Assembly: GCF_025200925.1 (NCBI RefSeq)
Contig: NZ_CP104174.1
Coordinates: 1,488,001 to 1,552,000, forward strand
Direction of reading: 5' to 3'
DNA: 64,000 bases
Source of the DNA: Bradyrhizobium sp. CB1015
GTDB taxonomy: Bacteria > Pseudomonadota > Alphaproteobacteria > Rhizobiales > Xanthobacteraceae
Numbering within the stretch: position 1 is the first letter of the stretch; each line of letters opens with the position of its first letter. This document shows, piece by piece, positions 47,850 through 57,443 of the stretch. The translations under genes were made by a program, and so were the position numbers. Below the pieces are notes generated by a model. It was not told where the DNA came from and made no database searches. It worked only from the letters and a program-made list of their open reading frames with translations.

Positions 47850-48108
47850 GCTATAATTCAGTGTGACGCCCCACTGGTAGGCCAGAGGTCAAGATCGCGA
47901 GACACGAACTCGCTGCCTTGATCGACGCGGATCGTTGCCGGTAAGCCCACTTCCTTGCAGGCCCCTTCCAGCACCTCCCACGACGTCGGTGCCGCGGAAG
48001 GTGAACCGCGGCGCCAGCGCCGGCGAGAAGCGCGAGAAGGTATCGACCATTATGAGCACGCGAAGCTTGTGTCCGCTCGCCAACTGGTCATGGACGACGT
48101 TCGTCGCC
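47850..48108 (-). pseudogene. IS3 OrfB core fragment
   Basis: The leftward reading gives LRVLIMVDTFSRFSPALAPR, FTFRGTDVV, a frame change, EVLEGACKEVGLPATIRVDQ and GSEFVSRDLDLW, the two Asp-bearing parts of an rve core. It is from a different IS3 subgroup than the ones at 9 and 42 kb. Confidence 0.65.
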
Positions 48109-48640
48109 TTCATGGAGAAGCGCAATGCCAGGATCATCACCAAGAAGCTGGCAATGGAAATGGGCAACGCTGCCGCCCGATCGTCATGCATCCTGGGCGC
48201 TGCGATTGAGCGACGTGCGCGGGTTCGCGCGCTGTCGCTAACTTCGATCCGAGAACGAAGGTGTCGCCCCTCGACATCAGCCCGGGCGTCCACCGCGCCA
48301 AGCCCTATGTCTCTAGCGACGCGGAGATCGATGCGTTGTTGACGGCAGCGCTGGCTCTGGCGCCAGCGGACGGGCTGCGCCGATGGAGCTACCATACCTT
48401 GTCCGGCTGCAGGCATGCGTATATCCGAGGCGATGGCCTGGAGCGTGATGACGTTGACCTCGACGCCGGCGTGCTGACGGTCCGGCTGACCAAGTTCGGC
48501 AAGTCGCCGTTCGTGCCATTGCATCCGACGACGAGAACTGGGCTGCGCCACTACGTTAACCGGCGCGAGCGCGGCAAGCGAACCCGCTCCAGCCGAACGA
48601 CCGCCTACTCGCCTTCCTCGAGTCGCTCTTAACGGCAAGA
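48109..48640 (+). pseudogene. Tyrosine recombinase (integrase) remnant
   Basis: NFDPRTKVSPLDISPGVHRA, KPYVSSDAEIDALLTAALAL, then a damaged stretch near the first catalytic Arg, LERDDVDLDAGVLTVRLTKF and GKSPFVPLHPTTRTGLRHYV can be read. This is the start of the catalytic domain of a XerC/D-like integrase, similar in arrangement to the integrase clusters of rhizobial plasmids and islands. The part with HxxR and the nucleophilic Tyr is missing. Confidence 0.6.
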
Positions 48641-49030
48641 CTATGCCGAATGGAATGAGGCTGCCCTGTTCGGCATAGTTCGGCGGGCGGCATAAACCTG
48701 CAAGCTGGGCGACGTCGATCCGCTTGCGTGGGCCTATTGCCGTCACGACCTCAAAGCTGTGGCCTGAGAACAACGCTTACCGATCAACCGCACCTCCGAG
48801 CGGTTCTCCGAGCAGTTACGGTTCGCGCGGTGCCGGTCGTTTTCGACTGCCTCGGCCTCGACGAGTTCATGGTGGTCTGTCGCGCCGGAGGTGCGGTGTT
48901 GGAATTGTCGCCACGTTGCTGCGCGCGGACCAGGCGCCGCTGGCACGGCACTGACCAAGCGGCGACTTCCAACCGACGCGACGACGCACGTGCCCACGGC
49001 TGCTCGGCAGCGGTGGAGGGACACTTGCGC
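48641..49030. other. Gap between integrase and IS3 remnants
   Basis: Possibly further decayed integrase or IS sequence; nothing firm. Confidence 0.35.
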
Positions 49031-49628
49031 AGCATAGCCGTTGGCGTAGGCGCCGCGACCAGAGGTCGTTCGGCGCCATCGGCACCGTCATCGGCGCCCG
49101 GGTCCCAATCGCTCGCTTGCGACCGCCACGGCGACGAACCGGAAGCCTCTCTTCCCGGTAGAGCCGGAACAGCCGCCTCCGCTTCGGCTATCGCGTCTGC
49201 CGATGTGCTTTAGGTCGCCTGCCGTTCGCTCATCCCGAAGGCGTCTAGGAGATGGGCGACAGCTTTCCGCTGGGCCGCGGGCGTCACCATTTCTTTCCCA
49301 CGAGTTCTTTCCCAGGAGGTCCTTCAAGGCTGCGTTGTCCAGCATGGTGTCGGCGAGGAGCTGCTTCAGCTTCGTGTTCTCGTCCTCCAGCGTCCTCAGC
49401 CGCTTGGCCTCGGAGACATCCATCCCGCCGAACTTGGCCCTCCATTTGTAGATGCTGGCGTCGCTGACGCCATACTTGCGGCACAGACCGGCGACCGAAA
49501 CGCCGGCCTCGTGCTACTTCAAAATCCCGATGATCTGCTCTTCCGAAAGGCGGCTGCGCTTCATGCTCTGTTCTTGTCGTGGGCCAGAGCGAACTTCACA
49601 CTGGATTAAGCCCGTGGGGCAAGGTCAC
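49031..49628 (-). pseudogene. IS3 (IS407-type) fragment, orfA and start of orfB
   Basis: The left terminal repeat GTGACCTTGCCCC lies at 49616-49628. OrfA begins [16 protein letters not shown], has a TAG where the IS3 at 9083 has Glu, and continues [20 protein letters not shown] and [20 protein letters not shown]. The orfB start ([11 protein letters not shown]) is cut at about 49031. This is a second copy of the element at 9019. Confidence 0.75.
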
Positions 49629-49783
49629 TTAGCTCAATATTCCGTCTTCAGACCGGATCAAACGCGCCGCTTGTCACTACACAACCGCAGAGAATTTCGA
49701 GCTCAGCGATGGACTCCTGAAACAGCAGAATTGGGGACGCACAGAGGGTTCATGCGGCGCCTAGCGGCGGCAGCCGCTAAGCA

Positions 49784-49860
49784 GTTCGATATTGGTCTCT
49801 CCAACGTATATGCGCCGGAAAGTGGCCGAGTCCGCCTGGGCACACAACCTGATCACACCA
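49784..49860. repeat. Dispersed repeat, copy 2
   Basis: The complement of 44929-45006 lies about 190 bases before the phasin start and is in frame with it, but the intervening sequence looks non-coding. Confidence 0.5.
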
Positions 49861-50048
49861 CATTAGCGCTGTTGGATCACCGTTCCAATGTTCTGAGGAC
49901 GGAAGCCCCAACGGATGTCGCGCTTCTTCCTCGCAGCCAACGCTACCAGATAAGACAGGTACAACATGTTGATGGTTGTGGTACCTCTGGTGCTCGAAAA
50001 CCTGCAGCGAACCACCCAGCTCCTAGCAATCTTTTCGGGAGATATGCA

Positions 50049-50450
50049 ATGCCAGAGACCTTAGGCGAAGACGGAAAACGCGAACGGCGACCACGTGGAG
50101 GGCCCGAACTGGCCGAGGCATCGCGCCCTGGAGCCGGTGGCCCCACGGATGATACTGGAGAAAGCACCGCAGCTGCATCGCGCATTTCATTTACGGTTCC
50201 GGAATGGCAAAAATCCATCGAAGCGACAGCAAACCTGTTCGCCGCGTCGCTCCGCGACGCGCTAAAGCTGGCTGCTTCCTCTTTGCACGATCAGGCCACC
50301 TTCATGAAGACTCTCGCGGACTCTAAAACTCCCTCTGAGCTACTGAAGTGCCACCTGGATTTTGCGGAGCAATCCTGCTCGAAATTGTTTGGCGAAGGCT
50401 GGAAGATGTTGGATCGTCTCAGGCACAGCCATCGGTCTTCGGTAAGTTAA
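50049..50450 (+). CDS. Phasin-family protein
   Basis: ATG 50049 has GGGAG about 8 bases before it. After a charged, low-complexity first 50 residues comes the helical phasin domain: WQKSIEATANLFAASLRDAL, KLAASSLHDQATFMKTLADS and TPSELLKCHLDFAEQSCSKL. Phasins coat polyhydroxyalkanoate granules in the cytoplasm and influence their size. The 133 residues are normal for the family. The frame is open far upstream, but that part covers an IS3 end and is rejected. No polymer synthase gene is nearby. Intact. Confidence 0.82.
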   Translation: MPETLGEDGKRERRPRGGPELAEASRPGAGGPTDDTGESTAAASRISFTVPEWQKSIEATANLFAASLRDALKLAASSLHDQATFMKTLADSKTPSELLKCHLDFAEQSCSKLFGEGWKMLDRLRHSHRSSVS

Positions 50451-51185
50451 GAGGCGCAAGGCGTGAAATAGGCTGACGGCGCGCAAATCATCCGGCGTGT
50501 GGCACGTACACGCCGTTTAGAATTAAGCGGGAAAACGAAGAACGATTCCGCCCTTGCTCCGTTTGCCTTTCCCCAGCGACCAGGCTGATCAGTGAGGCTG
50601 GTCGAACTTTCGCCGAAAGTAGTGCGAAAGAGAAAGTGACAGTTCGACGCCTTTAAAATTGTGGACCCCGACGTATCAGTGACCCCGGTATCGGACACGC
50701 CAGCGTCATCCTGCATTGGTCCGAAGTTCGGCGGGACCACCAGGGACGGATAGTGCCGAGCATCAGTTTTCAGACCAAGGCGAACAAATTTGACGCACAC
50801 GAAGCGCCTGCAGACCCTCCAATTCTCGATTCAGCACGACCCTTGCTCGGTTCTGGGCAGCATCACCGAATGTTCCAGATGCGGTGAGTTAGGGGCGGGC
50901 TCGTTGCGGCTAGCGCCTGGTGCGCCCCGCCGGTTTGCTGTGAGGCGAGGTGAATCAGATCAGGATTCTCAACTGGTGGCGCTCATTCGCTCGCGCTCGT
51001 CGCCGTCATGTCGGACGACGGCACCAAGAAGGCAGGTAAGTAGCACAGCATCAGCCTCACCTAAGCGGGAGAGCAGATGGCCAATCCACGAGTTCCGCGT
51101 TCGAGACGAGTTAACGGCGGAAAGTGCACCCGCAGCTCCGGAGCAGCAGGCGGCGATCTCAGCTCGCAAGATATTGGAAGCAGAG
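50451..51185. other. Gap between phasin and cold-shock genes
   Basis: Frames on both strands look non-coding. The promoter and leader of the cold-shock gene should be in the last 200 bases. Confidence 0.4.
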
Positions 51186-51400
51186 ATGCGCACTGGAACG
51201 GTGGTATCGTACAACGCTGAAAAGGGCTGGGGGTTCATTCTCCTGACGATGCCGACCAGGAGGATTTGTTCGTGCACATATCGGACCTTCGCGACTGCGC
51301 AGGGTCTGATCTGGTGTCGGTCACGCGCGTGACTTTCGAAATTCGCTTCAATCAACAGCGCTCGAAGTACAGAGCCGTCCAGGTCAGGCTGATCGATTGA
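51186..51400 (+). pseudogene. Cold-shock-domain protein, one frameshift
   Basis: ATG 51186 follows GGAAG. The start MRTGTVVSYNAEKGWGFI contains the RNP1-type GWGFI block of CspA proteins. The frame then shifts by one base near 51240, and SPDDADQEDLFVHISDLRDC (the RNP2-type FVHIS) and VTFEIRFNQQRSKYRAVQVR follow to a TGA at 51400. The length of 215 bases is one short of a multiple of three. It would be a nucleic-acid-binding protein of about 71 residues. Confidence 0.72.
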
Positions 51401-51849
51401 AAGATCGCGTATCCTACTGCGGGCGTGCGCATTACATATCATTCATAGCGCAAAGGCAATAATGGACGATGCATAGGCTCATCTGATCAGAAACCAAGTC
51501 GTGGACGTTTACGACGGAGATCGCGCTCGGAAGCGCGACGTTAAGCTGATTGATATGGATGGTCGTCAGCCATCTTTCTGGCCAGCGCGACCTTTGCACG
51601 CTTGCTTCCTTGCCGGTGGGCAACACGCACCGCCCAGGCCTTCATCGGAGACCATCGGGTTGATCGCCTGAGAACAACGTTGGCAGCTTCGAACAGGGCG
51701 TAAGCATCCGGTGAGGCTTTGAATTACCCATAACTTTGACTACTCGGGATGATCCGCTGATCGGCGAAATCTTGAATCGAAAGAATCACTTGTGATTCCT
51801 TGCTGAGCACCTGATTCGCGAGGGGGTGCTCTATGGGGCTGACGTTAAG
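51401..51849. other. Gap, possibly decayed IS DNA
   Basis: No gene recognised. Short frames near 51560-51700 may belong to the IS4-type remnant that follows. Confidence 0.35.
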
Positions 51850-52440
51850 GGATCGATCGGCAAAAGGCCGCTTGCGGTCCTTGGAAGGTGAATGTTGGAT
51901 TGATCGAGAGAGTAGTGGATGCGAGTTTAGGGACGAGCGGCTTGGCGACAATTCCGCAAACTGCTCACGCAGATTGGACGCCCCATGGGACAACGCATTT
52001 CGCTCGTCTGCCAGGATTGGGCGAATACCAAGGCCGCCTACCGCTTCTTCTCTAATGACCGGGTCAGCGAAGCGGACATTCTGGCCGGCCATTTCCAATT
52101 GACAAGTGATCGCGCCGCCGCAGAAGCGATCGGCATCACCAAGAGCATAAACAGTGGACGGGATAAGGCGGGCCGCCTCAGATCGCACACGGTTTGCGGC
52201 ATCCTGATTCATTCGAGCCTCGCAGTTACAATCGAGGGTGTGCCACTGGGGTTGGCGGCCGTTAAGTTCTGGACCCGGAAGACATTCGAGGGGACGGCAG
52301 CGCTTAAAATGAAGATCAACCGACCCGGATTCCCATCGAGAGAAAGGAAAGCGTTCGGGGGTTGGAAAATCTCAAGCAGTCTCGCCACTCTTGGATCATC
52401 CGGGACGATGCATCCGTATTGCTGATCGCCCGGCCTTAAA
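51850..52440 (+). pseudogene. IS4-family (Tn5-like) transposase fragment
   Basis: CQDWANTKAAYRFFSNDRVS and EADILAGHFQLTSDRAAAEA, then IGITKSINSGRDKAGRLRSH and VPLGLAAVKFWTRKTFEG match the N-terminal part of Tn5-like transposases. Segments around the first catalytic Asp are missing between RAAA and AIGI, and the C-terminal half is absent after 52440. Confidence 0.7.
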
Positions 52441-52677
52441 CGAGACGTTAGTAACGCCGCGACCGTTGTCGTAGGCATGACCAATGCTCTCGGAAGAGAG
52501 CTGGCCAGCGGAGGGCTTGAAATCGTGAGCATGAGATGCTTGCCGCTCTTCTAGTGCGGCCCACAGTCTAGCTAGAGGGATGAGGTCGGCTCGCAACCGC
52601 GCTACGTCAGAGATCGCCCTCGCGACCGTCTCAAAGAGCATATTGAGCTGAAGCAGAAGCGTATTGAATAGCACCAT
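52396..52677 (-). CDS. Hypothetical protein, 93 residues
   Basis: ATG 52677 gives an amphipathic N-terminus (LLLQLNMLFETVARAISDVA, RLRADLIPLARLWAALEE) and a polar second half. There is no clear ribosome-binding site. It could be a coiled-coil protein, or only a chance frame opposite the IS4 end. Unknown. Confidence 0.35.
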   Translation of the reverse strand: MVLFNTLLLQLNMLFETVARAISDVARLRADLIPLARLWAALEERQASHAHDFKPSAGQLSSESIGHAYDNGRGVTNVSFKAGRSAIRMHRPG

Positions 52678-52929
52678 ATCGCCGATCGTGACCGCGCCGA
52701 TTCTCCTGCCTGGCGCGCAGATCGCCGCGATCCGCGAGGCTTCCCAATTTAGGCAGCTTCGATTGTGCGTCTAAGGTGCCCGTTGACATCAGCGGCAGGA
52801 GTGGAAAGCCCCACCTGGTCACCGGGCGCGCTATTCTCTAGACATCAACGTCGATGGTAATGTCACCGCGCGGGAGAAGCACGGCACAGCCCGTTGCCCG
52901 ATGTCCGCTACGTCAGACAGCGTCCCACC

Positions 52930-53385
52930 TCAACTCAGGTACTCATTCATCAGTTCACCAAGCTCGGTTGGGCTAATCTGTTTCAGAATATGTTGGGGTA
53001 GGAACGCCGGTCCTGGGATCTCAATTTCCTTGCCGTCACGTAGTCTACCCTTGGCTGCTAGCGATTGCTGATATCATAGGTCAATTGAATACCTCGGGCA
53101 CGCCGCGTTCAATCTGAGGAGGATATAGACGGCTTCCATCGCCGTCTGACCGAGTATTTCAGCCAGTAGAACCGAACGGAACAGATCCCAGAGGCACTCG
53201 AAATGTTCCTCCATCTCTGGATCACCTCGGATGACGACCCCTCTTTCCGGGTCCCAACTACCGTCCAACGCCCCACCCGGAAGGTTCAGCGCTCGAGAAG
53301 GTAATGCGATCGGCCACGCATATGCTCGTCGGGGATCATGAACGCCGCGCCGGAGAGTGCCGCCAAGCTCGAACCAACGAACCAC
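52930..53385 (-). pseudogene. Unknown gene of about 151 residues with one in-frame TGA
   Basis: The frame from 53385 reads through GALDGSWDPERGVVIRGDPE, MEEHFECLWDLFRSVLLAEI and LGQTAMEAVYILLRLNAAC to a TGA at 53074-53076. It continues in the same frame with YQQSLAAKGRLRDGKEIEIP, GPAFLPQHILKQISPTELGE and LMNEYLS before the true end at 52930. Both sides look like one protein, so a single nonsense change (or recoding) splits it. No family recognised. It shares its strand with the SDR 73 bases upstream, so an operon is possible. Confidence 0.55.
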
Positions 53386-53457
53386 GGCGTCTTGCTGTCC
53401 ACACCAGCGGGCTTGCCCGGGCGAGCAAAGGATCAGATCTCGTTTATGTGACAGTAG

Positions 53458-54216
53458 TCAGAAGATGCTTTCGGGAGCCTGACACTTGTACGGGACGCCG
53501 ATCGTCAGACCGCCATCGACGACGATTTCGGAGCCCGTAAGATAAGAGGACTCGTCACTGAGCAGGAACAAAACTGCCTGCGACACTTCCGGCGGTTCGG
53601 CTGCCCGCCCAAGCGGAATGGGAAAACTGGAAGAATCGAAGTCCTTTGTCATCCAAGTGTTGATTAACCCCGGATGGACTGAGTTTATGCGAACCCCAGA
53701 CGCAGCGGCCTCCAAAGCAGCGGACTTGGTTATGCCCCGCACACCGAACTTGGAAGCAACGTAGGCGTGAAGCCCTGCACTACCCCTCAGCCCCTCGACC
53801 GACGAGATGTTGACGATCGAGCCTCCGCCCGCGCGGCGCATGGCGGGCAGGGCAGTCTGCATTCCCAAAAATACACCGGTGAGATTGACAGCAAGGGTCT
53901 TCGTCCACTGCTCGAGTGGAAACTGCTCGATAGGAGCAATACTGGCTATGCCCGCATTGTTGACGAGGCCATGCAGCGCGCCAAAGTTGCTCTCCGCAGC
54001 CGCGATCGCTCGGCGCCATTCCTCTGGCTGAGCGACGTCTTGACGCACATAGATCGCGGATGTGCCAAGGCCGGCCGCGAATGCCTCTCCTTCTTTACGA
54101 AGAACATCGGTGATCACGACTTTAGCTCCCTCCGCTACCAGCAGGCGCGCATGAGCGGCCCCCATCCCTCGAGCCCCGCCGGTCACCAGAATGACCTTTT
54201 CGCTGAGACGTCCCAT
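53458..54216 (-). CDS. Short-chain dehydrogenase/reductase (SDR), intact
   Basis: The 252-residue protein has TGGARGMG for NAD(P), the NNAG block, the catalytic Ser in NISSVEG and YVASK with Tyr and Lys, and the C-terminal SEIVVDGG. It resembles 3-oxoacyl-reductase and hydroxysteroid dehydrogenase type SDRs. The start at 54216 is chosen over 54249 because GGAAG lies 7 bases before it. It reads away from the ADC remnant at 55.3 kb. The substrate is unknown; a pathway link with the ADC gene would be inference. Confidence 0.88.
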   Translation of the reverse strand: MGRLSEKVILVTGGARGMGAAHARLLVAEGAKVVITDVLRKEGEAFAAGLGTSAIYVRQDVAQPEEWRRAIAAAESNFGALHGLVNNAGIASIAPIEQFPLEQWTKTLAVNLTGVFLGMQTALPAMRRAGGGSIVNISSVEGLRGSAGLHAYVASKFGVRGITKSAALEAAASGVRINSVHPGLINTWMTKDFDSSSFPIPLGRAAEPPEVSQAVLFLLSDESSYLTGSEIVVDGGLTIGVPYKCQAPESIF

Positions 54217-54789
54217 AATTTTGCTTCCTCGATCAGTGTGGTGGCGCAAGGTCTTGCGACATCCACTATGTCAATTAGCCCTGTTCGATCTGCTGTGTCC
54301 CGCTGCAATGCCCAACGGCTGTGCGTAGTGGCCGCGCAACTCGCCGCGAAAACCAACTCGATAACGATTTCACGTCGTGGACACGCGTCCGCCGCTCAGG
54401 CGTTATCGTCGGAGTGTTGAATTAGCATCGCGACATTGGGCCACCTTGTTGAGCCCGACAATTCACGACCGAGTTTCCTCCGGAAGATGGGCGTGAACTG
54501 CACGCGAGGCAATGCCGGTTCCGCACAGGCGCACGTACTGAGCTGTTCGAGGCTGGCCGCGGGAGTAGGGCGCAGAACGCATAAAGCTCTCCGAGCCTTG
54601 CGAATTGGAGTATCCACTCTGTGCAATCCGCGCGCCGAGACTCTGATACGAACGCAAACTCACGCGACTCTTGCAGAGTTGCTGGAGCTGTTACGACCTT
54701 TTCGCGCGACCTGGGTATCCGCTAGCATGCTTTTCGGGCCATGCACAGCGATAGCGCTTCGACTTATCAAGACTTATCGAGCCACACAC
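54217..54789. other. Intergenic region with a weakly coding end
   Basis: No recognisable gene start. From about 54660 on the plus strand the frame looks coding (LLRPFRATWVSASMLFGPCT) and leads into the duplicated segment. Confidence 0.4.
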
Positions 54790-55600
54790 AGCTTTGATAG
54801 CCATGCGAGCTCCTCATCCGTTTATCTCCCGCTTGATCATGTCGGACTCTCGACACTCCGCGTCGCCAATCAAACAAGCGGGAAGGCAACAGAAGAAGCG
54901 GCGAAAGTTGTCGAAGGCCTTCTCTCGTACTCCAACTCGGCATCTGCAGCCGAGCGAGTCTTATAACACCCAATGAGGCGCTTGGCATCGATCGCAGACG
55001 ACAGATAGAGAGGCCTATCGAGTTATCGTCATCCTCGGTGAGCACGCTTCGCCGGAATGAACGCACAATCGTCAAGCTCATTCTGCAGCACAGAATCGAA
55101 GTGCAACGCGCAGAACTGGACGCGTCGGGGGCAAGACGATCGCGATCACTGGATCTATGAGCCGACGGATCACCGAGCCGCACTGGAAGTTGCACATCAC
55201 AGTCTCTTCAGGATGCTCAACAACCGAGTAGTCTTGGTGAGATGAGTTAGCTGAATGTTCGATTGCGCCTAAACACTTCAAGAGCGAGGAGGAATGCGAT
55301 GCCCGACGTGAAAGGTATTTCGCTTGATGCGCATCTCTACCTTGGGAGCAAAGACCGTGGCAGCGCGTTTCTCGGGTACCGAGCCATAAACCTTGTATTC
55401 AGCGTGGGGCACGAGGTGTCCTCTCTATTACCGAAGGGATTAGTACCGTAGCAAACCCTGCAATCGCCCTTGTGCCGGTCGCGAGCTATCCCTCAAGCAC
55501 TGTGGGGCCGTACTTGGAGTGCTCTTCAGGAATTCAAGTTCGTGATCCCGGCGGTGAGGCCGGCTTTTTAATTCTTACCTACGTGACAACGAATGATGCA
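54790..55600 (+). repeat. Segment duplicated at about 25950-26740
   Basis: This is the better-preserved copy. Its first 180 bases end an open frame (LDHVGLSTLRVANQTSGKAT, EEAAKVVEGLLSYSNSASAA) at 54966. The identity of that protein is unknown. Confidence 0.6.
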
Positions 55601-56096
55601 GCGCTCGCCTCGGGACGAGAGGTTCTTGGTGCTCCAAAAAAGTTGGCGTACATTACCGGTTAGAGACGGTGGTCTAATTCAGGGTACGCTCGAGCGTCCA
55701 GCGGGCAAGCGTCTGCCGACCCTTACCGCTCAACCAGACCAGCGCGTGAGCTCGAGTTCGCAACAGATGATTTCTGCGCGGACGTATTTCTACTTGGTTT
55801 CGGCATCTGCCCCCCTATCAATAAGCGGGATGGGCGCAGTGACGCAACTCGTCAAACGGTGCACCGCGCGAATGTTGCCACGCGACGAGCTTGGCGAAGA
55901 AGTTTACTGGACCCACCTTCCTAACTTACGACTCCCCCTCGATTGTCGATCCCGTGCACAATTTGGCACTTGGCGAACGCGTGCTCGGCACATACGAGGA
56001 GCATGACGCCAAGCTCCAGGCCATTGATATCCTTTCGGAAACGGCAAATCCAGGAAAACAGCGGTCCATAAAGCTTCAGGAGTTCATCCAATCCTG
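55299..56096 (+). pseudogene. Acetoacetate-decarboxylase-family gene, copy 3, full length but frameshifted
   Basis: ATG 55299 has GAGGAGGA at 55286-55293. The order is MPDVKGISLDAHLYLGSKDR, SLLPKGLVP with a stop at 55449, then in the next frame ALVPVASYPSSTVGPYLE, ILTYVTTNDAALASGREVLG and APKKLAYITG with the PKK that holds the family's active Lys. A further shift gives DGGLIQGTLERPAGKRLPTL, and the end is PVHNLALGERVLGTYEEHDA to TGA 56094-56096. Three or four frame changes. The length, about 260 residues, fits the family. Confidence 0.75.
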
Positions 56097-56104
56097 AGTT
56101 CTGC

Positions 56105-56240
56105 CCCGGGCTCTCGGCGTGCCCACTGAACCTCCTCCGAATGAGTGGACACCTGTAGTAGGCTCATTGAGCCCGGAGGTGTCGAATGGAACGTCAACGT
56201 CGGTCCTTTACGGAAGAGTACAAGCACCAAACCGTTGATC
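56105..56240 (+). pseudogene. 5' end of an IS3 element, head-on with the next copy
   Basis: A terminal-repeat-like block (TGAACCTCCTCCGAATGAG), then ATG 56186 with [18 protein letters not shown], an OrfA start. After 18 codons the sequence changes to the reverse strand of another IS3 orfB. Confidence 0.6.
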
Positions 56241-57400
56241 GCGGAATGGAGGCGGGTTCGGTTGTAGAAGCCCTCGATGAAGGCGAAGATATCGCGCTGG
56301 GCCTCGGCGCGGGTATTGTAGTCGCGATGATGGACCAGCTCGGTTTTCAAGGTATGGAAGAAGCTCTCCATCGGGGCATTGTCGTAGCAATCGGCCTTGC
56401 GGCTCATTGATGCCATGATGCCGGCGCCGGTGAGGACCGTGTGAGGCATACTGCACGCCGCGATCGGAGTGATGGATCAATCCGGTCTGCGGCCGTTGCT
56501 GGTTGATGGCCATGGTCAGTGCCGCGGATGCGAGTTCGACCTGCATATGGTCTTGCATGGCCCAGCCGATGATCTTTCGGCTGAACAGATCCATGACGGC
56601 CGCCAGATACAGCCAGCCCTCCGCGGTCGGGATGTAGGTGATGTCGGCGAGCCAGACCCGGTTCGGGGCGGGAGCGGTGAAGTCGCGCGCGATCAGGTTC
56701 GGTGCGATCGGGAGGTCGTGACGGCTGTCGGTGGTGCGCCCCCGGCGTGGCGACGCCATGATGGCGCGGACACCGTGCCGGTGCATCAGCTGCTCGATCC
56801 GGCCACGGCTGGCGCCACGTCCCTGCTTGCGCAGGATGGCATGGACGCGAGGACTGCAGTAACGCCCGCTGCTGTCTTGATGGACTTGCCGGATTGCGGC
56901 CAGGAGGCTGGCATCGGATTTGGTCCGCTCACTGACCGGGCGATCACGCCAGGCGGAATAGCCGGCCGGCGAGACCTCGAGCACGGCACACATCAGCCGC
57001 ACCGGATAGGCGTCGCGATGGTCTTCGATGAAGCGGAAGCTCATGTCCGGGTTCCGGCGAAGATCGCGATCGACTTTTTTAAGATGTCGCGCTCCATGCG
57101 CAGCGTTCGTTCTCCTGGCGCAGACGGGCGATCTCCGAAGCCTGGTCCGCCGACATCGGCGTCGCCTTCGTGGTGGGGCGCCACGCCGCCGATGTCGGCT
57201 CCTGCCGCAGCTTGTCAACCCAACGCCGCAGCACCGAGTCACGCAGACCGAGTTCCTTGGCAACAGACCCGATCGAAGCGCCCACTCAAAGCCAACTCAA
57301 CGGCTTGGCGCTTGTACTCTTCGGTAAATGAACCGACGTTGACGTTCCATTCGACACGTCCGGGCTCCTCTACTCCGATCGTGTCCCGTGGCGTGGTGTA
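56241..57400 (-). pseudogene. IS3-family element, orfA and orfB broken
   Basis: OrfA starts at about 57345 (MERQRR) and breaks frame at once; EYKRQAVELALSGRF, GLRDSVLRRWVDKLRQE and MERDILKK can be recovered. OrfB from 57042 is good: [54 protein letters not shown]; a frameshift near 56445 leads to [20 protein letters not shown] and [20 protein letters not shown]. The 3' end is lost at the junction with 56240. Confidence 0.78.
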
Positions 57401-57443
57401 GGTGAGTGCGGGTCACTGCGTTCGCCGGCATGGTCCGGATCGG

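Noticed and set aside
47889..48773. A 294-codon minus-strand frame
   Set aside because: It joins the antisense of the integrase remnant to an IS3 piece; only the IS3 part is real.
49452..50048. A long N-terminal extension of the phasin frame
   Set aside because: It begins inside an IS3 remnant and lacks protein character; the ATG at 50049 has its own ribosome-binding site.
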